Part shown: positions 8,727-16,279 of the stretch, one piece after another | How the letters are laid out: each line of letters opens with the position of its first letter | Position numbering within the stretch: the stretch's first letter is position 1 | Assembly: GCA_003233345.1 (NCBI GenBank) | Contig: QILK01000231.1 | Location: 1 to 32,256 of the forward strand | From: Gammaproteobacteria bacterium | GTDB lineage: Bacteria > Pseudomonadota > Gammaproteobacteria > SZUA-21 | Direction: 5' to 3' | DNA: 32,256 bases | Notes under the pieces: generated by a model | Databases searched by the model: none | What the model saw: the letters and a program-made list of their open reading frames with translations, nothing else | Told to the model about the DNA's origin: nothing | Made by a program: the position numbers and the translations under genes

Positions 8727-10175
8727 ATGCAAAATGCCTCAGTACTGCCAGAAGTGCTTTTAATCGTACCGAATTCCCAAACCCTGTCACTATTAGTTTG
8801 GGTGATAATTTCTATTGTAATACTCTATCTGGCACGCTATCCGGCACATAACGCTATCATGTCAATATTCAATGCCTTTTATTCTGGTTTTAGAATGGCG
8901 TCAAGATCTTTTATGATAATGGCTCAACGCATGAGCAAACGCAATCGCGAAATACTGATCGCAGCAGGCCACGAAACCGCAGAACGAAAGCTGGAAAAAG
9001 AATTTTTACGGATGGACACAGCCGTTAAACGTGATCTTGGAAACTATCCAAGTTTGCACCGCGAAGTTCAGGAACGGATGAATCAATTGGAAGCGGACTA
9101 TCGCAGTAGTACCGAGGAGCAACCGCCCAATGTCGATGGCTGGGAAAAAGCGATTGTCGCTGTTGCTAAAATACCGTCAAAAAGTAGCACAATGGTTGCT
9201 GATGTGCTCGGTGATATTAATGATTCGTTTAATAGCAACCATCAGGATGTTGTTAAAGAATATCGAAAAATTAACAAAGAGCGTCATAAAATACTCGGTC
9301 GTATGATTCCGACGGTCAGAAGTTTAAGTGTGTCCATGGATGAGATGAACAAAAACATAAAGGAACTGACAGTCCGTGCCAAGGAAGTTGGCAAGTATAT
9401 GGATGAATTTTCGGAAATGCGATCCCAAAGCGATAAGGCTGAAAGCCTGGCTGCCTCAACGTCATTAAATCAATTTTTGATTTCTGGACTAATATTGGCC
9501 ATAGCGATCGCGGGTGCAGTTGCAAACTTTGGTTTGATTAAAGGCGCAATGAGTGACATGGTCGGTGCCAATGAGATGGCAATCGGCGGCATTCGTACGT
9601 CAGTCGTCGCATCGATGGTGATTATTATGATCGAGCTTTCCATGGGCTTGTTTTTGATGGAATTGCTACGAATTACCCATTTATTCCCCGGCATTGGTTC
9701 AATGGACGACTCGATGCGAAAAAAACTTGCCTGGTTAGCTTTTATTATCTTAACGACCTTTGCCTGCCTTGAGGCGGCACTGGGGATTTTGCGTGAAGTC
9801 AAGGCAACCAACCGTGAAGCCGTGGACGCCGCTATCACCGGAACAAAACTGGCATTGAGTGCGATTGCAGACAGCTCTTTCGAGCGAAAGTTAAATATGG
9901 TGCTAAGTTTTGTGTTACCGTTTGCGTTGGTCTTTGTGGCGATACCATTGGAATATTTTGTTCATTCTTCATTGATTGCGATGCGGACAATTTGGGTGGC
10001 GCTATTGCGACTTATTGGATTTGTACTACGATTGATAGGCAATATATTTCGTCATATAGGAAAAATACTGGTACATGCATACGATCTCATTATCATTGTG
10101 CCTTTGTGGCTAGAATATAGGCTGACGAGTAAAGAAAAGAGAAACGCAAAAGGCAAGGTAGGAATGTTTTCATGA
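8727..10175 (+). CDS. polytopic membrane protein with a long coiled-coil domain, family unrecognised
   Basis: A 482-residue protein. A first membrane segment lies at about 18-36. A ~200-residue charged helical region (about 60-245) includes the coiled-coil-like stretch KEYRKINKERHKILGR and the heptad-like MDEMNKNIKELTVRAKEV. Three further membrane segments are at about 247-270, 292-315 and 333-355, with a hydrophobic C-terminal region at about 390-460 that probably crosses the membrane again. The layout recalls energy-transducing or scaffold membrane proteins with a long soluble arm, but I see no MotA/TolQ signature and do not name a family. AGGAG lies just before the ATG. Its last 4 bases overlap the VWA lipoprotein gene (ATGA), so the two products probably work together. 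Confidence 0.7.
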   Translation: MQNASVLPEVLLIVPNSQTLSLLVWVIISIVILYLARYPAHNAIMSIFNAFYSGFRMASRSFMIMAQRMSKRNREILIAAGHETAERKLEKEFLRMDTAVKRDLGNYPSLHREVQERMNQLEADYRSSTEEQPPNVDGWEKAIVAVAKIPSKSSTMVADVLGDINDSFNSNHQDVVKEYRKINKERHKILGRMIPTVRSLSVSMDEMNKNIKELTVRAKEVGKYMDEFSEMRSQSDKAESLAASTSLNQFLISGLILAIAIAGAVANFGLIKGAMSDMVGANEMAIGGIRTSVVASMVIIMIELSMGLFLMELLRITHLFPGIGSMDDSMRKKLAWLAFIILTTFACLEAALGILREVKATNREAVDAAITGTKLALSAIADSSFERKLNMVLSFVLPFALVFVAIPLEYFVHSSLIAMRTIWVALLRLIGFVLRLIGNIFRHIGKILVHAYDLIIIVPLWLEYRLTSKEKRNAKGKVGMFS

Positions 10176-10834
10176 AAAGACTGTTAGCAGGTGGTTTTCT
10201 AGCAAGCTTAATATTAACCCAACTGGTATCGTGCTCAGATTCGAAAGGGTATTTGCGCGCGATTTATATGTTGGTGGATACCTCAGGTACTTATGTACGT
10301 GAAATTCAGCAAGCGAACCGTATTATAAAGGCGATTGTGGTGCGAATGCAGCCAGGCGATTCTTTTACGCTTGCCAGAATCGATAGCGATAGTTTTAGCG
10401 AGAAAGATATTATCATTAATGTTACATTGGACATGCGTTCCTCAAAGGCCAATAGACAAAGAATCGCGCTGATAAAGGATGTAAACAAGTTTATTAAAAA
10501 TGTAAAAAGTAGCCGCTATACTGACATTACCGGCGGTGTCTTACAGGCATTGGAATACCTTGGGCGATCCGATGCGGCCAATAAAAGCATTATTATTTTT
10601 TCCGACATGAAAGAAGATCTAAAAAAAGGTCAGATTCGAAATATTCCGATGAATTTTGCCGATATTAATGTCGTTTCTGTTAACGTCACCAAACTGAAAT
10701 CGGACAGTCGAGATCCGAGAAAGTATTTTAAGCGTTTAGACAAGTGGAAAAAACGGGTCAAAAAAGACGGTGGTGAATGGCGTGTTATTGATGCTAACAA
10801 CTTCCGAAAAATAGTTAGTACTGTTATGAATTAG
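10172..10834 (+). CDS. VWA-domain lipoprotein
   Basis: A 220-residue protein with a lipoprotein signal peptide ending in the lipobox LVSC (Cys21) and then a von Willebrand factor A-like domain. The strand YMLVDTSGT contains a DxSxT MIDAS loop (Asp36, Ser38, Thr40). The segment YTDITGGVLQAL offers Thr117 or Thr120 as the second MIDAS ligand, and IIIFSDMKED places Asp145 as the third. A complete metal-ion-dependent adhesion site is therefore likely (inference from motif order). Asp is not at +2 after the lipid Cys (Ser22), so outer-membrane sorting would be expected. It overlaps the membrane-protein gene by 4 bases and probably binds that partner or an envelope ligand. Confidence 0.75.
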   Translation: MKRLLAGGFLASLILTQLVSCSDSKGYLRAIYMLVDTSGTYVREIQQANRIIKAIVVRMQPGDSFTLARIDSDSFSEKDIIINVTLDMRSSKANRQRIALIKDVNKFIKNVKSSRYTDITGGVLQALEYLGRSDAANKSIIIFSDMKEDLKKGQIRNIPMNFADINVVSVNVTKLKSDSRDPRKYFKRLDKWKKRVKKDGGEWRVIDANNFRKIVSTVMN

Positions 10835-10969
10835 TTAGCGATAAATGATGACCAGGATGGTTATCGCGGTGTTTACGGGATTGACGATACGCGCCAGGCC
10901 TTTCTGCATTGCTATTATCGTCCCAGCGCCCTAAAATAGTTTAAATTCAGAAAAATAATCGGGCTTAAA

Positions 10970-11284
10970 ATGAATCGCCGACTAATACTAATATTGATTA
11001 TCGTTATGTTAAATGCTTGCAGTAATTCCTCCGAATCTGTTGTGGATAAGAAACAAAGTGAAAGAGCATTAAGGTGCGAAAAAGCTTATCAGAAAGTACA
11101 AATCATTCTACAAGGGAAGATTAATTCACAAGCAGATAGGCAGATTAAGAAGCGGTTTGTTCTGTCATATCAGCGTTTAAAGAAATTAAAACACCGTTTT
11201 ATCAAGCGCTGTATCGCCAAAGACGAGCAATCATTGCAAACTTTTGAGCGCATTTTGGGTAACCGTGAAAAATTATTGCAGTAA
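10970..11284 (+). CDS. small lipoprotein of unknown function
   Basis: A 104-residue protein with a hydrophobic N terminus (residues 5-14) and the lipobox LNAC, lipidation being expected at Cys17. The mature part is highly basic and helical, with two cysteines (in RCEKAY and KRCIAKD) that could form a disulfide in the periplasm. No family is recognised. It follows the VWA gene by 135 bases, and a weak inverted repeat (GCGATAA...TTATCGC, 10838-10867) lies between them, so it may be a separate transcript. A strong Shine-Dalgarno sequence is not seen. Confidence 0.6.
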   Translation: MNRRLILILIIVMLNACSNSSESVVDKKQSERALRCEKAYQKVQIILQGKINSQADRQIKKRFVLSYQRLKKLKHRFIKRCIAKDEQSLQTFERILGNREKLLQ

Positions 11285-11463
11285 TTATATGGTTTTTTGC
11301 TTCCAAGGCTTTTTATTTTAATTTACGAATATCGATCGCAAACCCTGTTTTGAGCATCTTGTCCTAAAATTTCCCCCCAATCTGTCGATAAACTCATTGT
11401 AGAAACTCGTTTACACGTCGTGTACTAAATAGATGAATAACGTTGGGTTGAATTAAGCCAGTA

Positions 11464-11865
11464 ATGAACAGGGAAAAACTCATATTATTATGTGCGATAC
11501 TTGCGACGCTGTTTGCCAGCAGCGCCTTCACCGAGGTGTATAAATGTCGGCAACCAAGTGGTCTATATAGCTACCAGGATTCAGTGTGTAAGGGCGGAGC
11601 CAGGGAACATCGATATTTTCGACGCGAAACCCAGCCAATAAATTTACCGGCCATTTATAAATCCAGTTATAACACCTCGAGTGATTTTAACGGACTGAGT
11701 CCGGCAAAAGTCGCCAATTCGCGCTGTCTCAAACTATGCTACAAACACGCCATGGCTTGTGGTTTGCAATGTGCGGATCAGTACCAGAATATGAGTCGTG
11801 CCCAGCCCTGCTTTAACCAATGCCGCCGAGGCACTGGTACGTGTGTTGAACTGTGCACTTATTGA
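11464..11865 (+). CDS. periplasmic Cys-rich protein: DUF4124-like N terminus plus two twin-CX3C modules
   Basis: A 133-residue protein with a signal peptide (residues 1-23, ending SSAFT or SAF). The segment EVYKCRQPSGLYSYQDSVC matches the DUF4124 pattern (xVYKCxxxxGxxxYxDxxC). After a linker, the C-terminal third has four CX3C pairs arranged as two modules: CLKLC, six residues, CGLQC; then twelve residues; then CFNQC, six residues, CVELC. Each module fits CX3C-X6-CX3C, suggesting helical hairpins joined by disulfides or a metal or heme site. Family membership of the C-terminal part is unknown. The ATG at 11464 lacks a strong Shine-Dalgarno sequence, but the signal peptide supports this start. 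Confidence 0.65.
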   Translation: MNREKLILLCAILATLFASSAFTEVYKCRQPSGLYSYQDSVCKGGAREHRYFRRETQPINLPAIYKSSYNTSSDFNGLSPAKVANSRCLKLCYKHAMACGLQCADQYQNMSRAQPCFNQCRRGTGTCVELCTY

Positions 11866-11935
11866 CAAATATCAAAAAAAATATCACTAGCAGATGACAG
11901 ACCTTCATTGAATTTTTCAATGTGTCTCGAAGCAA

Positions 11936-12089
11936 GTAGCCCGGACTTCGCGCAGCGAACGCCGGGAGAACGAACATCCTATTTCCCGTTGTTTTAGTCA
12001 GTTACCAACTACCTTGCGCATACGCCTGTTTTAATTGAATTTCAAACCCTATTCTTTCCCCGGCGTTCGCTGCGCGAAGTCCGGGCTAC
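11936..12089. repeat. REP-doublet element, copy 1
   Basis: Two 31-bp GC-rich inverted repeats (11936-11966 and 12059-12089) are exact reverse complements and enclose about 92 bp. Each arm folds on itself: CCCGG pairs with CCGGG and TTCGC with GCGAA, around a GCA loop, with a 2x2 internal loop between the stems. Arms like this are typical of REP/BIME elements mobilised by RAYT (REP-associated tyrosine) transposases. The inner part of this copy resembles the other two copies when read in reverse complement, so it is inserted in the opposite orientation. It lies between two forward genes. Confidence 0.85.
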
Positions 12090-12164
12090 GGATTCGAAAT
12101 TTAGTTAGCAGAATATGATAAACTGATGGCGATAGTTTAATTAGTAAACAGGTAACTAGCCCGC

Positions 12165-12989
12165 ATGCCAAACGTTAATCTGAGTTTGTCAGAGATCAAT
12201 ATTTATCCGATTAAATCCTTAAGAGGTATTAGTAAACAGTCAGCTACTATCAATAGAACCGGGTTTCAATATGATCGCTCCTGGATGTTGGTGGATGCAG
12301 ACGGGAAATTTATTACCCAGAGACAATATTCTAAACTCGCGCTAGTGGATGTCGACATTACCGCGAAGCAAATTAGTTTGCATGCACCTGGGCAGACCGG
12401 GCTGATAGTCTCCAACGCGGTTGGAAAAAAACTAATGGATGTCCAAATATGGTCAGACCAGTGTAAAGCCAGTGTGGCAACTAACGAGGCCAACGAATGG
12501 TTTAGCGAGTATTTATCGATACGTTGCTTGCTGGTGACGATGGCCAACAACTATCAACGGGCGGTCAATCCAGATTACCGCTCTTCAAGTAACGATATTG
12601 TTAGTTTTGCCGATGGTTATCCTTTTTTGCTAATAACCGAAGCATCTCTGGCAGCGCTAAACAGGCGGATGCAGGAAGAGGGTAGTCCAGCAGTACCGAT
12701 GAAGCGGTTTCGACCCAACCTGGTCGTTAAAGGGGCCGATGCGCATGACGAAGATCGATGGAAAAAAATAAAAATTGGTGATTGTGTTTTTGACGTCGTC
12801 AAGCCGTGTTCGCGGTGTATCATACCAACCATTAACACTGATACCGGCGACAAAGCCAAAGAACCAATGAAAACGTTGTTAACTTATCGTAAAAAGGACA
12901 AAAAAGTTTATTTTGGGCAAAATTTAATTCAAGAGTACCAGCCTGACTTAAGCTTATCAGTCGGCGATACGGTTAAAATCATTTGTTAA
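12165..12989 (+). CDS. MOSC domain-containing protein (YcbX/mARC type, no ferredoxin domain)
   Basis: A 274-residue protein with the N-terminal MOSC beta-barrel domain (INIYPIKSLRGI near residues 7-18, GFQYDRSWMLVD near 32-43) and a C-terminal MOSC domain. The MOSC domain contains FRPNLVV (about 182-188) and the conserved cysteine box VKPCSRC, where Cys215 is the expected molybdenum ligand, followed by Thr and the TxTG segment. Relatives bind the molybdenum cofactor and reduce N-hydroxylated compounds. E. coli YcbX carries an additional 2Fe-2S domain that is missing here, so an external electron donor would be needed. The gene converges with, and overlaps by 11 bases, the reverse-strand formyltransferase gene. 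Confidence 0.85.
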   Translation: MPNVNLSLSEINIYPIKSLRGISKQSATINRTGFQYDRSWMLVDADGKFITQRQYSKLALVDVDITAKQISLHAPGQTGLIVSNAVGKKLMDVQIWSDQCKASVATNEANEWFSEYLSIRCLLVTMANNYQRAVNPDYRSSSNDIVSFADGYPFLLITEASLAALNRRMQEEGSPAVPMKRFRPNLVVKGADAHDEDRWKKIKIGDCVFDVVKPCSRCIIPTINTDTGDKAKEPMKTLLTYRKKDKKVYFGQNLIQEYQPDLSLSVGDTVKIIC

Positions 12990-13929
12990 TAGAAAAACGG
13001 TACTGATTTTTTTCAAACAAAATTTCCTGGTCGCTAAAATTAATAATCAGCCTGTGTTTGTTATCTACTTGCGGGTGCGTAGCAGTGGTTTTTTGTGCGG
13101 TTGCCAGCACTGGCCTTGGTATAATCTTTGTGGCCCCATAAAGGTCAATATGACCGTTTTTTAACTTATATTGGAATGGTATGGCGGTAGGGTTGGGGCG
13201 GGCACCGCGTATAAAGTTAAACGCGTGTCTGGCAGTCCAGATAGCATCGACTAAATAGTCTTTTTGCAGTGGAAACGACTGGTAGCTTTCCGTTTTTTCA
13301 TAAGTGGATATCGGCGTCACCGGGTGATGCCTGGCGATGTTTTCACGTAGATCACAGACCATGCCGGCACCGAGTCTGGCGATGATAGTTTCAATCTGAT
13401 GATACGAGCTACCATTGGAAAATTTAAAATCTGTTTGCGCGACCAGTAAACCACTATCAAATTTGTCGGTGAGTGTATGCAAGCTGACGCCCAACACCTG
13501 CAGTCCCGCGCGTAGCTGCCAAAAGAGTGGCGTTGGTCCTTTAAACAGTGGTAATCGGGAAGGATGCAGGTTATAACCGTGATGGTTTATTTTTGCGACC
13601 GGGCTACTGGGTATCTTTACCGGGCAGCATATCGATAATAATAAATCTATTTGGTAATCATCGATAAGTTTAGAGAGTGTCACCTCAAAATCGTCCACAG
13701 AATGGGTTTTAATCATTTTTATGTTGTGCTCAAAACACAGTGTTGTCACGCTGTGATCGCCAGGGACAATAATGGTTTCGGATAATGGGTGCGGGTCCTC
13801 AAAGCAGGGTTGTATAAACTGGCAGAGTAAAACCAGATCAGGCAATGGCTTTTTATGTGCAATCAGTGATTGAATAAATTGATAGGGTAAAGAGGCATTG
13901 GTGGTAATTAACAGTAATCTTGCATCCAT
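12979..13929 (-). CDS. formyltransferase family protein (Fmt-like)
   Basis: A 316-residue protein with a formyl-transferase N-terminal domain and a smaller C-terminal domain, about the length of methionyl-tRNA formyltransferase. The catalytic Asn and His lie in GYNLHPSRLP, and the Asp in LTDKFDSGLL, so the N/H/D triad is present. The usual Fmt loop SLLPRWRGAAPI is replaced by SRLPLFKGPTPL, and overall similarity to canonical Fmt seems low. It may transfer a formyl group to another amine (a sugar or other metabolite), or it may be a divergent Fmt. The ATG at 13929 is preferred over an upstream TTG at 13953 that has no Shine-Dalgarno sequence. def lies upstream on the same strand, with a REP element between. 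Confidence 0.65.
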   Translation of the reverse strand: MDARLLLITTNASLPYQFIQSLIAHKKPLPDLVLLCQFIQPCFEDPHPLSETIIVPGDHSVTTLCFEHNIKMIKTHSVDDFEVTLSKLIDDYQIDLLLSICCPVKIPSSPVAKINHHGYNLHPSRLPLFKGPTPLFWQLRAGLQVLGVSLHTLTDKFDSGLLVAQTDFKFSNGSSYHQIETIIARLGAGMVCDLRENIARHHPVTPISTYEKTESYQSFPLQKDYLVDAIWTARHAFNFIRGARPNPTAIPFQYKLKNGHIDLYGATKIIPRPVLATAQKTTATHPQVDNKHRLIINFSDQEILFEKNQYRFSINK

Positions 13930-13989
13930 GGGAACGCCTAGTACTCTGCCCAATTAATTTTTTTACACATAGTATGCTTGTCCTCAAAA

Positions 13990-14149
13990 GTAGCCCGGAC
14001 TTCGCGCAGCGAACGCCGGGAAAAAGAATAACCATCTTAAATTCAATTTAACTCCAGCGGCTAGCGTTAGTTTTCTGACGCATCTTTTGCTTATTTTGCT
14101 ATGGTAACAATGTTGTTCCCCGGCGTTCGCTGCGCGAAGTCCGGGCTAC
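13990..14149. repeat. REP-doublet element, copy 2
   Basis: The arms at 13990-14020 and 14119-14149 are identical in sequence to those of the copy at 11936-12089. The interior starts AAAAAGAATAACCATCTTAA and closely matches the copy at 27746-27905, including the motif near the right arm. It sits in the 3' flank of def, between two reverse-strand genes, and may act as a hairpin that stabilises or ends def mRNA. Spread by a RAYT-type transposase is inferred; no transposase gene is in the window. Confidence 0.85.
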
Positions 14150-14171
14150 TTGCAACATTTAATTGGGCAGA

Positions 14172-14735
14172 TTATTCGGCTTGTTTCGATTCACAGGGTT
14201 GACAAGCCGAATTCATGGCACCACTATCATTTAGTTCTTCAAGAAACCCCAGCGATTGCATATTCTCCATGCGTTGCACATATAATATTCCATCGAGATG
14301 ATCGACTTCATGTTGAACGACGCGGGCGTGAAAATCAGAAACGGTGCGATCGATTGGATTTCCGTATGGATCAAAACCCTGATAACGGATAGACGTATCC
14401 CGTTCGACTAAACCTCGAAGACCAGGCACACTTAAGCAGCCTTCCCAGCCGGTGTCTTTTTCTTGGCCGACAGGCGTTATCGTAGGGTTTATTAGCACTG
14501 TTTCTGGTACCGATTCTGCGTCCGGATAGCGTGGATTACTTTCCACTGAAAATATAACCACTCTTAACGGGACTGCGATTTGGATGGCAGCAAGACCGGC
14601 ACCCTCTTCAGCGAGCATCGTGTCCTTCATATCCTCGATCAGTGACCATAAAGAAGCGCTATCAAATTCTGTAACGGGTTTGGAAATTTCTTTTAGCAGT
14701 GGGTTACCCATGCGAATGACTGGTTTAATGGCCAT
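14172..14735 (-). CDS. def: peptide deformylase
   Basis: A 187-residue metalloenzyme that removes the formyl group from the N-terminal methionine of new proteins. The three family motifs are present: GAGLAAIQI (motif 1, normally GxGLAAxQ), EGCLSVPG (motif 2, with the metal-ligand Cys) and QHEVDHLDG (motif 3, with the two metal-ligand His and the catalytic Glu). The ATG at 14735 has AGGA 8 bases upstream; a TTG further up at 14753 is unlikely. It starts 10 bases after the stop of the DUF445 gene, so the two form an operon. The C-terminal extension after GFLEELNDSG contains an extra Cys pair region (SACQPCESK). Confidence 0.95.
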   Translation of the reverse strand: MAIKPVIRMGNPLLKEISKPVTEFDSASLWSLIEDMKDTMLAEEGAGLAAIQIAVPLRVVIFSVESNPRYPDAESVPETVLINPTITPVGQEKDTGWEGCLSVPGLRGLVERDTSIRYQGFDPYGNPIDRTVSDFHARVVQHEVDHLDGILYVQRMENMQSLGFLEELNDSGAMNSACQPCESKQAE

Positions 14736-14745
14736 AGTCTGTGTC

Positions 14746-15474
14746 CTATACAAAAAAGCTTACGATCAGCCCGATTAGGCCGCCAAATACGCCGCCCCAA
14801 ACAACGAGCCAACCCAGGTGTTTTTTGATCATGGCCTGGGTAATCTCTTTAACAAGTTCGGGGGTCATTTCTTGCAGTCGGTGGGTGACAATATCTTCGA
14901 TATCTTTATACATTTCTTTTTTAAAATCGCTGGCAAAAATGCTATCGCTAACCGCCGACTGAAACTTACTCGAATTTGCCAATTCCATTAATGCTTCTTT
15001 TATTTTATCCGAAAACGGTTCTCGCAGTGGGTTTAAAACCGACAGGCCACCGATTAACCCGAGCATCCCCCCCAACGAAGATTGCTGGATCGCCTCAAGC
15101 AGTTTATCGAATAACTTGTCGTAGTTGAGTTTATCGATAAAGGGCTTGAAGTCGATCTTGTGTGAATGTTGCTTTAACTTTGCGGTAATAAATCGATTAA
15201 CGTTGTCCGGGTTGAAAAACTGCTTCATGATCAAATCACGGATCGCGCTGCGAAATTCCTCGAATTGATTGGGAATGACACCCGAGCCATATAAAAAGGG
15301 TACTTTTTCGAAAAGCATGTGCACTGCCAGCCAATTGGTTATTGCGCCAGAAAATGCAAATAACCCCGTATGCAGCAGATAAGAAGGCCATAAGGGTGAA
15401 ATAAATCCTAATATAATCAATAAAATAGAAGCTAAAGTTGTAGCAATACTTTTATCAAGCCAGTTTATGTTCAA
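14746..15474 (-). CDS. DUF445 family membrane protein
   Basis: A 242-residue protein. Two N-terminal membrane segments (about 10-45) run into the DUF445-type block GAITNWLAVHMLFEKVPFLYGSGVIP, followed by an amphipathic helical region and a C-terminal membrane segment (about 218-240, rich in Gly, Val and Leu). Family members are inner-membrane proteins of unknown function. The only in-frame start before the first membrane segment is a TTG at 15474, with CCGGAAA just upstream, an unusual start worth noting. It probably leads the operon DUF445-def. The 121-base gap to the divergent tpm gene should hold both promoters. Confidence 0.75.
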   Translation of the reverse strand: MNINWLDKSIATTLASILLIILGFISPLWPSYLLHTGLFAFSGAITNWLAVHMLFEKVPFLYGSGVIPNQFEEFRSAIRDLIMKQFFNPDNVNRFITAKLKQHSHKIDFKPFIDKLNYDKLFDKLLEAIQQSSLGGMLGLIGGLSVLNPLREPFSDKIKEALMELANSSKFQSAVSDSIFASDFKKEMYKDIEDIVTHRLQEMTPELVKEITQAMIKKHLGWLVVWGGVFGGLIGLIVSFFV

Positions 15475-15595
15475 TTTCCGGTTACCTGTTTCAATTGGGT
15501 AAATATAACGATTATTAAGTGTCTATTGTTAATAGCATGGCATTATAATCATAAGCAGCGAAATTTTCTAACTCTATGAAAGGTTTGTACTTAGC

Positions 15596-16279
15596 ATGTC
15601 CGTTAATCAATATTGGATCGAACGTTGGGAAGAGAGCCAGATTGGCTTCCATTTACCGGAAACCCACCCGGGTCTTCTACGCTGGTTTAGTGATAGCCAG
15701 GTGCTTGAGCAAAGCAAGGTTTTTGTGCCTCTTTGTGGTAAATCACTAGATATGATTTGGCTGCTGCAACAAGGTTGCCAGGTGATCGGTGTTGAGGTCA
15801 GTCAGTTGGCTGTTGACGCATTTATGCAGGAGCAAACGCTTAGTCCCAAGAAAATGCTTCTACCAGATTTTAGTCTCTGGCGTGTCGACAAGCTGCAAAT
15901 TTATTGTGGCGATTTTTTCCGCTTAAGTGCTAATGCGCTTTCTGGTGTCTCCGATGTTTATGATCGCGCGGCATTGGTGGCGCTCGATAAACCGTTACGC
16001 CAACAGTATATCGAGCATTTATTAACAATTATTCCAGAAAATTGTAATATTTTTTTAATCACGGTCGATTATGATCCGAGCGAAATGTCAGGACCACCGT
16101 TTGCGGTTCCTGATACCGAAGTGCATGAGTATTTTAGCAGCGATTTTATCATTAATAAACTTAGCGAGGAAAATGTTTTGGCTGCACATCAACATTTTGC
16201 TGACAAAGGCTTGTCATCGCTGATAGAAAGGATTTACCGTTTATCACCTATCAGCGACCACGATGATCATTCATGTTGA
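15596..16279 (+). CDS. tpm: thiopurine S-methyltransferase family protein
   Basis: A 227-residue SAM-dependent methyltransferase of the bacterial TPMT type. The N terminus YWIERWEESQIGFH is typical of the family. The SAM-binding segment VFVPLCGKSLDMIWLLQQG is near residues 42-60 and VIGVEVSQLAV near 63-73. DVYDRAALVALDKPLRQQY (about 120-138) also fits. Bacterial TPMTs methylate thiols and, in some species, selenium or tellurium oxyanions. The gene overlaps dinB by 17 bases. It may join arsM at 18804 in metalloid methylation, but that link is only by neighbourhood. Confidence 0.9.
   Translation: MSVNQYWIERWEESQIGFHLPETHPGLLRWFSDSQVLEQSKVFVPLCGKSLDMIWLLQQGCQVIGVEVSQLAVDAFMQEQTLSPKKMLLPDFSLWRVDKLQIYCGDFFRLSANALSGVSDVYDRAALVALDKPLRQQYIEHLLTIIPENCNIFLITVDYDPSEMSGPPFAVPDTEVHEYFSSDFIINKLSEENVLAAHQHFADKGLSSLIERIYRLSPISDHDDHSC

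Noticed and set aside
11906-11922. Hairpin CATTGAA/TTCAATG after the Cys-rich gene as a terminator
   Set aside because: The 7-bp AT-rich stem is not followed by a T tract; too weak to call.
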